This document shows, piece by piece, positions 9,374-17,572 of a stretch of 30,895 nucleotides of DNA. The stretch covers positions 1 through 30,895 of the forward strand of contig JAITGP010000033.1 in assembly GCA_031280545.1 (NCBI GenBank), written 5' to 3'. The position numbers and the translations under genes are program-made. Numbering within the stretch: position 1 is the stretch's first letter; every line of letters starts with the position of its first letter. This DNA comes from Candidatus Peribacteria bacterium (GTDB taxonomy: Bacteria; Patescibacteria; JAEDAM01; Absconditabacterales; Absconditicoccaceae). The notes under the pieces were generated by a model. That model searched no databases, was not told the origin of the DNA, and saw nothing but the letters and a program-made list of their open reading frames with translations.

Positions 9374-10036
9374 ATGTTGAGGAAATACCTGATCCAGCAT
9401 TATGTAGATCTCAAGGACGTTGAAGAACTCCTAGGGCACAGCTCTTTTGTATATGTGAGAGGAGTGGTGTTGTATAGTGTTCTTCTTTTTCTTGTATATA
9501 TAGGATATGCCATTTGGCATCAATATTCTCCAGATCTCCTCTATATCAAACGAATTGCGGGAGTGGTAGGATTAGCCATGTTTGCTTTTTGGGGCATCAG
9601 CTTTTTAAATCTGTATCTAGATTGTTTGTTGCTTTCCAAAAGCTCTCTAACCGTATTTTTGCGAGACGGAGTCTTGGAATACCGCACAGAAGTGCTAGAT
9701 CGATCAAAAATCAACGTAATTTCTTATAAACAAAACTCCCTCTGGGATAGAATTTTTGGGAAGGGAGATATCGTAATCCAGCTCGGGAATGTGGACTTTA
9801 GTTTCAATGATATCTATTACCCTAAAAAATATGTTTCCAAACTCATGCTCTACAAAAAAAACTATGAAGACGATCAAAAAATCAAAGTTGAACAAGATTT
9901 AGCAGGCGATCAGAAAAATTTTGAAGTAATTATGGATGCTCTAGGAGAGGTAGTCAGAGAATATATAGAAGGGAATCCTGAAAAAGTAAGTGAAACGTAT
10001 GAAGACGATGAGGACTTTAATGATACTGAAGAGTAA
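9374..10036 (+). CDS. Membrane protein with bacterial PH-like domain
   Basis: 220 residues. Two membrane segments lie at about residues 30-48 and 65-85 (VVLYSVLLFLVYIGYAI; VVGLAMFAFWGISFLNLY). They are followed by a PH-like beta domain (LLLSKSSLTVFLRDGVLEY ... INVISYKQNSLWDRIFGKGDI), as in YdbS/bPH2-type proteins where D-R-I-F-G-x-G is typical. The C-terminal 50 residues are very acidic. I chose ATG 9374 over a preceding TTG. It follows rpmE closely and ends before a hairpin. The function is unknown; the PH-like assignment is from pattern only. Confidence 0.8.
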   Translation: MLRKYLIQHYVDLKDVEELLGHSSFVYVRGVVLYSVLLFLVYIGYAIWHQYSPDLLYIKRIAGVVGLAMFAFWGISFLNLYLDCLLLSKSSLTVFLRDGVLEYRTEVLDRSKINVISYKQNSLWDRIFGKGDIVIQLGNVDFSFNDIYYPKKYVSKLMLYKKNYEDDQKIKVEQDLAGDQKNFEVIMDALGEVVREYIEGNPEKVSETYEDDEDFNDTEE

Positions 10037-10157
10037 AAAGATATACAATACTCCAAAAAGAAGATTCACCACAAAGAATACAAAGATCCTTCTATAGTAT
10101 ACTTAATAAAATTCTTAGTGTCCTTTGGGATAAGAAAAAACACTACAAGACGGAAAG

Positions 10158-10185
10158 AGGTTTGCTAAACAAACCTATCCCTTTT
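10158..10185 (+). terminator. Hairpin terminator at convergent gene ends
   Basis: AGGTTTG (10158-10164) / CAAACCT (10170-10176) with a CTAAA loop, then ATCC and a T5 run. It overlaps the stop codon of the converging sufD-like gene. The preceding 120 nt after the PH-like protein hold nothing recognisable. Confidence 0.55.
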
Positions 10186-10810
10186 TAATAAAACATTCAA
10201 CTTTTTCTTTCTCCTCTTCTGGAAGTTCAAAATGGCTCAAAATCTGCTGTACATACCCCTCCACAATCATCTCCATTGCAGTAGAAACAGTAAATCCTCT
10301 GCTCTGCATATAGAATAATTTCTCAAGCGGAACTCTATGTACTTTCGCACTATGAGACGCCTGCACATCAGGAGAAGCTACATTTAAAATAGGCTGTAAA
10401 GAAGTATAATTTGCATTTCAGAGCAAAAGCACCTCCTCCAATAAATGCCCAGAAACTTTTTCTACTCATGGAAGAATATTGATACTTCCTTGCATTTGTA
10501 CTTCATCTCCCTCTCCCTGAATAGCAATCAAATGAACTTGGACAGAAGTATGTGAAAACTGAAGACTTGTCTCCACCTGCAAAGAAGTCTGTCCTCCCAC
10601 TACAAAAACAAAAATCTGTCCTTTTACCTGAGGGCTCTCTGCCAAGATGGTCAGTTTTATTTTTGCGTTTTTGAGAAAAAGAGCATAGGTCAAATCGGCT
10701 CCCTCAGAAAGATGAAGGACATATTCCTGTTCTATCTCTTCAAAAAATTCTATTTGTGAGATTGACTCACGAATGGTAAATGACCCTCCTTGCATAAACA
10801 TATTATTCAT
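10175..10810 (-). CDS. Short SufB/SufD family Fe-S assembly protein
   Basis: 211 residues against about 420 for typical SufD/SufB, so only the beta-helix core and C-terminal helices remain. The signature is near the end: PDVQASHSAKVHRVPLEK followed by LFYMQSRGF and an IVEGYVQQIL helix. The His matches the SufD/SufB CSHG-type site, but the preceding Cys is Ala here. Two in-frame UGA codons (INILP-G-VEKVSG; LLL-G-NANY) hide it from standard-code callers. ATG 10810 overlaps the preceding gene by 8 nt; ATG 10801 is an alternative just after that gene's stop. No sufC or sufB lies nearby, so it may serve a partner encoded elsewhere. Confidence 0.85.
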
Positions 10811-11069
10811 TTGCAGTAAAACCATATTCTCCTTGGATATTCTCATATCCCTGATTATTTCCGAAAAAATCTGATAAATCCTGATAAAAATCATCTTCAA
10901 ATGTCGGAGCAACAGGAAAAGAAGTCTTCCCAATTCCTGTATCGACAAGTACAGGATCTACACTAGGAATTACTTCCATAGAATTTGCTGTATATTTCCA
11001 AACATAATATCCCACTCCTAAAGCGACAATACAAAGAACAATCAGGAGATACAATAAGATTTTTTTCAT
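10803..11069 (-). CDS. Small membrane-anchored acidic protein
   Basis: 88 residues, not recognised. The N-terminus is a signal anchor (KKILLYLLIVLCIVALGVGYY), followed by a short acidic outside domain with Asp/Glu/Phe-rich segments (FEDDFYQDLSDFFG). It begins the transcript that continues into the SufD-like gene with an overlapping start, which suggests translational coupling. No lipobox or catalytic motif is visible. Confidence 0.7.
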   Translation of the reverse strand: MKKILLYLLIVLCIVALGVGYYVWKYTANSMEVIPSVDPVLVDTGIGKTSFPVAPTFEDDFYQDLSDFFGNNQGYENIQGEYGFTANE

Positions 11070-11102
11070 TTTTGCGAAAAAAAATTAAAAAAGACTACCT
11101 TC

Positions 11103-11130
11103 AATATAGTCATTCCCCAAATAATATCAA
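11103..11130 (-). promoter_or_regulatory. Minus-strand promoter of the 88-residue gene
   Basis: Minus strand: -35 TTGATA (11125-11130), 16-nt spacer, -10 TATATT (11103-11108), 33 nt before the ATG. Confidence 0.6.
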
Positions 11131-11148
11131 CAATAAAAATAAAAACAT

Positions 11149-11177
11149 TTGACTTTTATATACAACTTCCCTACACT
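11149..11177 (+). promoter_or_regulatory. Promoter of the tandem-repeat secreted protein
   Basis: -35 TTGACT (11149-11154), 17-nt spacer, -10 TACACT (11172-11177), 36 nt before the ATG. It is divergent from the promoter at 11103-11130. Confidence 0.65.
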
Positions 11178-11213
11178 AAAAATATACAGCTTTATTTTCT
11201 TATTTGTATAGCT

Positions 11214-13250
11214 ATGAAAAGAATTCTTTGATTACTTATTGGTGCCACTTTTTTGCTAGGCTTCGGAAGTGCATCAGCAAACTGTTTGACAGTAAATTTC
11301 GACAATGGAGAAAAAATTTGTCTAGAACTCAATGAAGAAAACAGCAACTATTATTATGCAAATGTCACCAGTGCACCAAGCGATGCTACATTAAAGTGTG
11401 ACGTAGTATTACCTAACGATGTTAACGAAAGTTTAGGAGCTTGTAATGGGTATTTTTACTATTCCTCCAACAAAACAGAAACCCTCAGACTCTATGTTTG
11501 GCTTAATAATCGTGAATTTAAGGTAGTAGATGCGAAATATAATTTTTCAAGTGGGAATCGATGATCTTCCAGCGATGTAGGAGGAGGAAGTAGCGATAAC
11601 AACAATGAACTCGACATCACTGCTAGCAAGACCTCTCCAACTACCAGTCAATATGTAAATGTTACCGTAGATACCGATAGCAGCTATAGAGGACGAGTAG
11701 AATTCGAAGTACAGTATAGAGCTTCTAGCTCCGATACTTGGAAAAAACAGACTTCTTCTAGTTATTTCACCGCTGATGATGAATTCAATGAAGGATATAG
11801 ATTCACCTCTAGTGATAAAGGAAACCATGTTTTCAGTAGCTTTATTAGATTTAATAAAAGTGGATACTACAGACTTTATGTAATAGACGATGATAATAAC
11901 AAAGATTACGTGCAATTTAATGTAGATACTTCTAGTAGTAGCAGTAATGGTGAACTTGATATAACCGCTAGCAAAACCTCTCCAACTACTAGTCAATATG
12001 TAAATGTTACCGTAGATACCGATAGCAGCTATAGAGGACGAGTAAATTTTGAAGTACAATACAGAGCTTCTAGTTCAGCTGCTTGGACAACGCAAACGTC
12101 TTCCACTTATTTCACTGCAGGAGATAACTATTTCAAAAATGGATACAAATTCATAGCTTCTGACTATGGATCTCATACTTTTAGTAGTTTTATTAGATTT
12201 AACAAAAGTGGATACTACAGACTCTATGTAAAAGACGATGATGGAAACGAAGATTATGTACCGTTTAATGTAGATACTTCTAGTAGTAGCAGTAATGACG
12301 AACTTGATATAACTGCTAGCAAAACCTCTCCAACTACTAGTCAATACGTAAATGTCACCGTAGATACTGATAGTAGCTATAGAGGACGAGTAAATTTTGA
12401 AGTACAATATAGATCTTCTAGTTCAGCTGCTTGGACAACTCAGACTTCTTCTACTTATTTTACAGCAGGTGATACTTACCTCAAAAATGGATACAAATTT
12501 ACAAATTCTGATAGTGGACGCCATGTTTTCAGTAGTTTTATTAGATTCAACAAAAGCGGATACTACAGACTCTACGTAAAAGATGACAATGGAAACGAAG
12601 ATTACGTACTATTTAATGTAGATACCTCTTCTAGTAGCAGTAGTGATGAACTTGATATCACTGCTAGCAAAACTTCTCCGACTACCAGTCAGTACGTAAA
12701 TATTACTGTGGATACCGACAGTAGCTACAGAGGACGAGTAGAATTTAGAGTACAATACAGAGCTTCTAGTTCTGACACTTGGAAAACTCAGACTTCTTCT
12801 AGCTATTTCACGGCTGATGCTGAACTCAAAGAAGGATACAAATTTACGAATTCTGATAAAGGAAGTCATGTCTTCAATAGTTTCATCAGATTTAATAAAA
12901 ATGGGTACTACAGACTCTATGTAGAAGACGATAATAACAACGAAGATTACGTACAGTTTAACGTGGGTAGCAACAATAATGATGACAAAGACAGTAATGT
13001 AGACGGATTCACTGTCAAAGAGCTTAATAAAGTGACAAAGATTTATAAATTACGAAAAAGTCTGATTGCTCAGTTTGAAAAGGAATCTAGAAGTCTCAGA
13101 AATGATAAATATTGGCATACGCTCTCAGATAATCTCTATCAAGACATGAAAGATGTCATCAATAACAAAAAGAATAGAGACCTCGAGGATCGAAGTGATT
13201 TCCGCTCAGCATTCCTCGATTGGTTTGAATACACCTATCAAAACGCTTAA
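11214..13250 (+). CDS. Secreted protein with four Ig-like tandem repeats
   Basis: 678 residues. Signal peptide MKRIL-(UGA)-LLIGATFLLGFGSASA with a likely cut after ASA. The signal peptide itself contains the UGA at 11229-11231, so the standard code would remove it; a second UGA is at 11562-11564. After an N-terminal Cys-containing domain of about 100 residues come four near-identical 115-116-residue beta-rich modules (ITASKTSPTTSQYVNVTVDT ... FIRFNKSGYYRLYV) joined by DTSSSSS linkers. A helical, Trp-containing C-terminal domain of about 85 residues (EL-NKVTKIYKL) follows. No sortase or membrane anchor was seen. An adhesin or surface-stalk role is inferred from layout. The next gene starts 33 nt on. 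Confidence 0.9.
11607..12965 (+). repeat. Four in-frame tandem repeats of about 345-348 nt
   Basis: Units start at 11607, 11952, 12300 and 12648, each with GAA CT(C/T) GA(C/T) AT. Periods are 345, 348 and 348 nt, and the last unit lacks the linker. Long stretches are nearly identical at DNA level. Differences cluster in a short variable segment (DDEFNEG / GDNYFKN / GDTYLKN / DAELKEG). Confidence 0.93.
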
Positions 13251-13283
13251 AAAATCTGCTTTATCTTTTTTATCTCGGACAAA

Positions 13284-14177
13284 ATGCCCATAATAAACAA
13301 AACCACAAAACCCAGTACCTCAAAAAAACCTACAAGAACGAAATTCACCACAAAACCAACTGCAAAAGCAACCAGTAAACCAGCAGTAAAAACTCCATCC
13401 AAGTCCACGACTAAAACAACGATCAAAAGTACAACCAAACTTAGTGTTAAACCAACCTTTAAACCTGTAATAAAAGCAAATACTACCAGTCAAAAAGCTG
13501 AATTTATCAAAAAAATCGCCACTCAAGCAGAGGAACAAAAGCCTACTCTCTCTAGGACGACTAAAAAAGAAATGCACAAAATCCCTGTACGAGTGTGGGT
13601 ATTTTTCGGAGCATCCTTGCTATTATTTTGTATCGCACTCTATCAAGCAATCCTACGTCCATCACTAACAACCACTCTAGACCAACCGACCGATACTCCA
13701 GAAATTATTGTATCAGACAACCAAAATGAATGGGGGGAAGTAGAACAGACACAAGTCCCAGAATTTGATGCTCAAACAGCAGGAGGTCAGTTTCTCCAGC
13801 AGTTTTATCAAACTTTTTCTCAAAAAGATAGCACTGCTTTATTGGCACTTTTTGATGCCCCTCTCCAAAAATCCACAGAAATTAGACAATTCTTTTCCAA
13901 CTACAAAATGGTACCTTTTATCGACAACATCAGCAATAATAGTATCTCCCCAGAAAACATCGAATTGATTTCTACCTCTCCTAGTGGAGTAGAAGAATAT
14001 CGTTATAATCTCAACTATCATTTAGTTCCTACCAATGAAGACTTCGCAGAGACACGAGTAGCTAAAGTGAGATTCATAGAAAATAACGAAGGAAAAATCG
14101 CAAGTATCCGCTGTGAAAGCACTAGATGTTCTTACAATCCTTTCTTTCGACCTGAAAGTTATGGTCTCGTTAAATAA
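13284..14177 (+). CDS. Membrane protein with Lys/Thr-rich cytoplasmic tail
   Basis: 297 residues, not assigned. The first 70 residues are almost only Lys, Thr, Ser, Pro and Ala, a disordered basic tail. One membrane segment follows at about residues 106-125 (VFFGASLLLFCIALYQAIL). The outside part has a compact C-terminal domain (about 160-297) that resembles an NTF2-like fold by layout (FLQQFYQTFSQKDSTALLAL ... VRFIENNEGKIASIRCES), with two Cys in RCESTRCSYNPFF. It lies 33 nt after the repeat protein and is probably in the same operon. The basic tail recalls the protein at 21610-22095. Confidence 0.8.
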   Translation: MPIINKTTKPSTSKKPTRTKFTTKPTAKATSKPAVKTPSKSTTKTTIKSTTKLSVKPTFKPVIKANTTSQKAEFIKKIATQAEEQKPTLSRTTKKEMHKIPVRVWVFFGASLLLFCIALYQAILRPSLTTTLDQPTDTPEIIVSDNQNEWGEVEQTQVPEFDAQTAGGQFLQQFYQTFSQKDSTALLALFDAPLQKSTEIRQFFSNYKMVPFIDNISNNSISPENIELISTSPSGVEEYRYNLNYHLVPTNEDFAETRVAKVRFIENNEGKIASIRCESTRCSYNPFFRPESYGLVK

Positions 14178-14188
14178 GAAATAATCAC

Positions 14189-14635
14189 CTATAATCTCGC
14201 ATTAATAATTTCATTCACAAGAGCTCCATCAATGGAGCTTTTGTAGTTTGCCATCAATTCTTTCATCAGCAAGCCACGCTGAGTTTTGAGATCAATAATA
14301 CTAAGCTGAGCAATCAACGTATCAATCAGTTTTTCTGTATCTGCTAAGGAAAATGTCGCTGGCAAATAAGATTCCAATACTGCTTTTTTCTCTAATTCTT
14401 CAGCAATTTCTTCTGGTTTATTCCCAGCTTTTTCGAGAAAACCAAGCGTTTCATTGATTGCCTTGATTTCTTTTTTGAGCAGAGCGATAATATCATCATC
14501 TGACAACTCCTTTTGGAGTTCAATCTTTTTATTTTTTGCCTGTGCGATTACATAGTTTAAAGCCAGCTTTTTAGCTTCTTCTTTATTTTTTAGTGCTTGG
14601 AGGTAATCATCAGTGAGTTGAGAAAGTAATGCCAT
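14189..14635 (-). CDS. yqeY: YqeY/GatB C-terminal-like protein
   Basis: 148 residues, normal length for YqeY. Typical features: an N-terminal LTDDYLQALKNKEEAKKL helix, the Lys/Glu-rich middle with AEELEKKAVLESYLP, and a C-terminal GLLMKELMANY ... SIDGALVNEIINARL tRNA-binding-like segment similar to the GatB tail domain. Its exact role is unknown. It converges with the preceding membrane protein gene with an 11-nt gap and no obvious terminator between them. No UGA or CGA codon is present. Confidence 0.9.
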   Translation of the reverse strand: MALLSQLTDDYLQALKNKEEAKKLALNYVIAQAKNKKIELQKELSDDDIIALLKKEIKAINETLGFLEKAGNKPEEIAEELEKKAVLESYLPATFSLADTEKLIDTLIAQLSIIDLKTQRGLLMKELMANYKSSIDGALVNEIINARL

Positions 14636-14666
14636 GGGAGAGAAAAAAAAGAATAAAACTGCCTTA

Positions 14667-14694
14667 GATGTAGAGTTTTATCCCAAGAAAGCAA
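14667..14694 (-). promoter_or_regulatory. Possible promoter of yqeY
   Basis: Minus strand: -35 TTGCTT (14689-14694), 16-nt spacer, -10 TACATC (14667-14672), 31 nt before the ATG. The -10 is weak, but the spacing matches other promoters here. Confidence 0.4.
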
Positions 14695-14723
14695 GAGAAA
14701 AATACTCAATTTCAGATTTTTTA

Positions 14724-14751
14724 TTGCTCTTGTTTTTTTTAACCATATCTT
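14724..14751 (+). promoter_or_regulatory. Possible promoter of the 267-residue protein gene
   Basis: -35 TTGCTC (14724-14729), 16-nt spacer, -10 TATCTT (14746-14751), 33 nt before the ATG. Confidence 0.4.
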
Positions 14752-14784
14752 TACCTTGAGAGAAAGTTTATATTTCTTTCGCCC

Positions 14785-15588
14785 ATGTCTAAACAATTCA
14801 CTCTCACCGGCACCCCAGCCGAAGCCATTAAGCAATCCTTCGAAACCCCACTTCACTCCTTCGGGACCAAGACTCAAGGAATCCGAATCCACCGAAAAGA
14901 AGTCCTCTGAACCCTCATCTTGACAGGGATTTTCGGTCATGGGGTGTTCACCACTATCCAGAGTATCAACTATCTTGGACTCGACTATTACCTCAGAGAA
15001 AGAAAAAGCGGACTCTTTTGGACAGTAGTCTTCGTCGGATTTATCATTTATCGGATCTATCATCTTAGAACCGTCTTTAGTATACAGGCTGAAGTCTTCG
15101 CCAAAGGCTTCTACCTCAAGCACGGAAGCAAAGAGTATGCCTACGAATTCAAAGACATTATCCACCTCCAAAAAGCCTTCTTCCGTGGAGGGAATAACCA
15201 AATCAATTCAGTTTTACTTGTTCTTCACCTTGCTTCTGGTGAGCAGATAAAAATCAATGAAACCTGAACCGAACCGATGATACACTTCGCTGATGCCCTC
15301 TCGCTTCAATACGCTCAGTCTAAAAAAGACCTCATGATAGAGCAATTCAAAAAGGGAGAAAAAATCTGATTTTGATTGGTGGAGCTAGATAAAAATGTTC
15401 TCTTCTTAGATGAGAAAGAGCTTCCGTGGTCGGAGATTTCAGAAATTAAGAAAGCGAGGTCAGATAGGTATCTCCTTGTATATGATCAGAATGGGAAGAA
15501 ACTCGCGAAATGGGATTTGAATAAGATTTTAGATGAAGATTTGTTTGCGATCGTGTTAGCGGTGGTAGGAAAGGGGATTGTGGGATAA
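14785..15588 (+). CDS. Two-TM membrane protein, function unknown
   Basis: 267 residues after reading four UGA codons as Gly (after EVL, after INET, and two in KI-G-F-G-LVEL). There are two hydrophobic segments at about residues 44-62 (TLILTGIFGHGVFTTIQ) and 77-92 (FWTVVFVGFIIY). They are followed by two beta-rich stretches (AEVFAKGFYLKHGSKEYAY ... and VLFLDEKELPWSEISEI) that resemble PH-like sheets. CGG occurs once, in IIY-x-IYHL at 15052-15054, within the membrane-proximal part, where Trp fits well. Codons in the first two thirds are strikingly C-rich (CTC, TTC, ACC), while the last 70 codons are not. Family unknown. Confidence 0.75.
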
Positions 15589-15600
15589 AAAAATGTTTTG

Positions 15601-15628
15601 TTGCAGAGATACCTTTATATATTATCTT
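15601..15628 (+). promoter_or_regulatory. Possible promoter of pepE-like gene
   Basis: -35 TTGCAG (15601-15606), 16-nt spacer, -10 TATCTT (15623-15628), 8 nt before ATG, so the mRNA would be almost leaderless. Confidence 0.4.
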
Positions 15629-15636
15629 CTTTAGCT

Positions 15637-16286
15637 ATGCTTTCTCCTTATCAATTTATCCTCTGTTCTGCATTTGCCAGAGTAAAAGAAAAACTTGTGA
15701 AACAAACCATTATCACTCCTTGAAACTTCAAAGTCATGGTAATCTCCAATGCTGCAGATTTTGATAAAAAAGAGGGAGAACCTTTATGGTGGGTCGACGA
15801 GGACATTAACGCCTTAACTTCTCTATGATATGAAGTGAGGGACGTAGATTTAAGACAAGAAACGCAAGCAAGTCTCGCTGAAAAGTTACCTCAATATGAT
15901 GCAGTATTTGTCAGCGGAGGAAATACCTTCCGATTATTGGAATGTATGAAAAAATCTGGATTTACAGCTTTGATTAAAGAATTTTTAGAAAAAGGAATAA
16001 TATATATATATCTACAAGTGCTGGAAGTAGTGTCTGTGCTCCCAATATTGAATTTACCAAAGAAGCTGATGATCCAAGTGTCTCTCAACTTTCAGCAGAT
16101 GAATATGATGGATTAAACTTCTGTAACCTTGCCATTGAACCTCATTTTAATAGTAAAGATATCGAGGAGCTTTTGCCTATCATAAACTACTTTATGGAGG
16201 AGAAACCCAACTTTCCTTGTATATATCTAACTGACACTCAGGCAATAGCTGGAAACTTAGAAGGAGGAATCAGAATCATTTCCTAA
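15637..16286 (+). pseudogene. pepE: Peptidase E (S51 family), frameshifted at a TA repeat
   Basis: Dipeptidase E-like serine peptidase. Frame 1 gives MLSPYQFILCSAFAR ... VFVSGGNTF-x-LLECMKKSGF ... KGIIYI. At the alternating TA run (16001-16010) the frame breaks, and the next frame gives STSAGSSVCAPNIEF ... NLAIEPHFNS ... LTDTQAIAGNLEGG to TAA. The nucleophile Ser (S-A-G) lies directly after the break. Removing one TA unit restores KGIIYISTSAGSS, matching the family's Y-I-x-x-SAG. Two UGA codons (TP-G-NFK; SL-G-YEV) read as Gly. The gene may be phase-variable, recently broken, or affected by a sequencing error. Confidence 0.85.
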
Positions 16287-16292
16287 AAAGCA

Positions 16293-16321
16293 TTGCGATT
16301 TTGTGGTGAATTTGTTATATT
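16293..16321 (+). promoter_or_regulatory. Promoter of the HhH-GPD-like gene
   Basis: -35 TTGCGA (16293-16298), 17-nt spacer, -10 TATATT (16316-16321), 52 nt before the ATG. Confidence 0.5.
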
Positions 16322-16373
16322 CCTGCAGAAACAGTATAAAAATTAGATTTTTATTATATTTCCTCCTCCCAAA

Positions 16374-17129
16374 ATGGATCAACAGCACATCCTCTCTCAA
16401 TGTAAACAACTCTTGCAAGCCTATCAAGAAGGGAAACTTGGATATATGAAAATGCCAGAAGATGAAAATCCTTGATTTGACGAAACCCAAAGAGAAGAAA
16501 AAATCTGTTATTTCACTCTGCCTATGGCACTAAATTATCAAAGAAACAGCTACAAACTCCGAGAATCAGCACTCGCCACATGGAATGATCCTATCACTAG
16601 AGAAGTCTTCAATATCCAGACTTCATTTCAGCTCTCAAAGGATCAGCTCAGAGAGAAACTCATGAAATATAAAGTAGCATTACAACCCAATAAACATATT
16701 GATACCCGATCCACTATCTCAACAACTATTGCAACTCACTGGGGAGACATCACTACGATGCTTGATTCTACCGGCTATGATTTTTTAGCGTTGAAGACAT
16801 TGATACAAAACACCCATAAAAAAGGCTTTCCTTATATCTCTGGTCCTAAGATTTTCAATTACTGGTCCTATATTTTGCAAAGCTATTGAGGGATACCACA
16901 AAAAAATACTGAGCGAATAGAAATTGCACCCGATACCCATGTCATTCAATGTTCTATAAAATTGGGAGTCATCAACGCAGAAGAAGCAAAAACGATTTCC
17001 AGAGAAAAACTTTCCGAAAAACGAAGAGACTTATTAGCTAACAGTGGAATTACTCCCATAGAAATGCATTCTCCTCTACGATTCCGAAGTAGAAATAATT
17101 TCCAATTTGATCTTACTAACTCCAAATAA
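16374..17129 (+). CDS. Conserved-looking protein, possibly HhH-GPD related
   Basis: 251 residues; UGA codons at ENP-G-FDE and SY-G-GIP read as Gly. The segment KGFPYISGPKIFNYWSYIL then IAPDTHVIQCSIKLGVI recalls the helix-hairpin-helix/GPD region of base-excision glycosylases, where a D-T-H-V turn precedes a K-x-L-G helix. I cannot see the full catalytic pattern, so this is weak. With CGA as Trp the C-terminus reads SPLWFWSRNNF and the N-terminal part NSYKLWESALATW, which look like structured aromatic motifs. The ATG at 16374, far upstream of ATG 16524, is needed to include the open frame. The end meets a bidirectional terminator. Confidence 0.7.
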
Positions 17130-17432
17130 ATGAGAAAAGCCTCCCAATATCAATCCGCAAACGAATCAAAATTGGAGGCTTTTTAATTTTCAATCATTCA
17201 GGTTAGACTCTTTAGAATCTATCGGATCGTCAGGGAAAAGTTCATTCCACTTAACCATCGCAAACACTGCAGCCACTCCTAGCCCCAACGGACCGGGAAC
17301 CACAAACCCAGCACCTACCCCGATCAACCAAGGACGATTTTCCTTTTTCCTCATCAGTTGTTGTATGCGTTTTCTTGATTCAGGATTTTTCATTTTCTGT
17401 TTCACTCGTTCAAATTTTTGTTTTATTTCCAT
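17076..17432 (-). CDS. Small membrane-associated protein, end uncertain
   Basis: Not recognised. The first 80 residues are a basic N-terminal helix (Lys/Arg-rich), a Gly/Pro-rich hydrophobic segment (WLIGVGAGFVVPGPLGLGVA) and an acidic tail ending ESNLND. The next codon is UGA (17190-17192). Under the code used by every other gene it is Gly, and the frame continues 38 codons through the terminator and 54 nt antisense into the converging gene before TAG at 17076. The added residues contain another UGA. The conserved part is likely only the first 80 residues; the true end is unclear. Confidence 0.55.
17135..17187. terminator. Bidirectional terminator
   Basis: AAAAGCCTCC (17135-17144) pairs with GGAGGCTTTT (17174-17183) around a 29-nt loop, with a T-tract on the plus side and the A-run giving one on the minus side. 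Confidence 0.8.
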
Positions 17433-17458
17433 ATCTGACTTTATTTATATTTTAGAGA

Positions 17459-17487
17459 AGTATACCGTTTTGAGTGGCAAATAACAA
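17459..17487 (-). promoter_or_regulatory. Minus-strand promoter of the small membrane protein
   Basis: Minus strand: -35 TTGTTA (17482-17487), 17-nt spacer, -10 TATACT (17459-17464), 26 nt before the ATG. Confidence 0.6.
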
Positions 17488-17510
17488 GACATTTTTATGA
17501 TCAGGTTTTC

Positions 17511-17538
17511 TTGCTTTTAAAAGGAGAAAAAATACTAT
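17511..17538 (+). promoter_or_regulatory. Promoter of the pyruvyltransferase-like gene
   Basis: -35 TTGCTT (17511-17516), 16-nt spacer, -10 TACTAT (17533-17538), 34 nt before the ATG. Confidence 0.55.
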
Positions 17539-17572
17539 AGAAAAGTATATACATTATTTTGTTTCTCAACGA

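Noticed and set aside
10186..10374. Separate small gene made of the SufD C-terminal signature alone
   Set aside because: It is continuous with the upstream part through two UGA-Gly codons, so it is one protein.
11547..12869. Long antisense frames opposite the tandem-repeat gene
   Set aside because: They mirror the repetitive Ser codons of the sense strand and show no domain or start signal.
11607..12965. Regular repeats as a CRISPR array
   Set aside because: The period is about 346 nt, the frame is open throughout, and repeats are coding protein modules.
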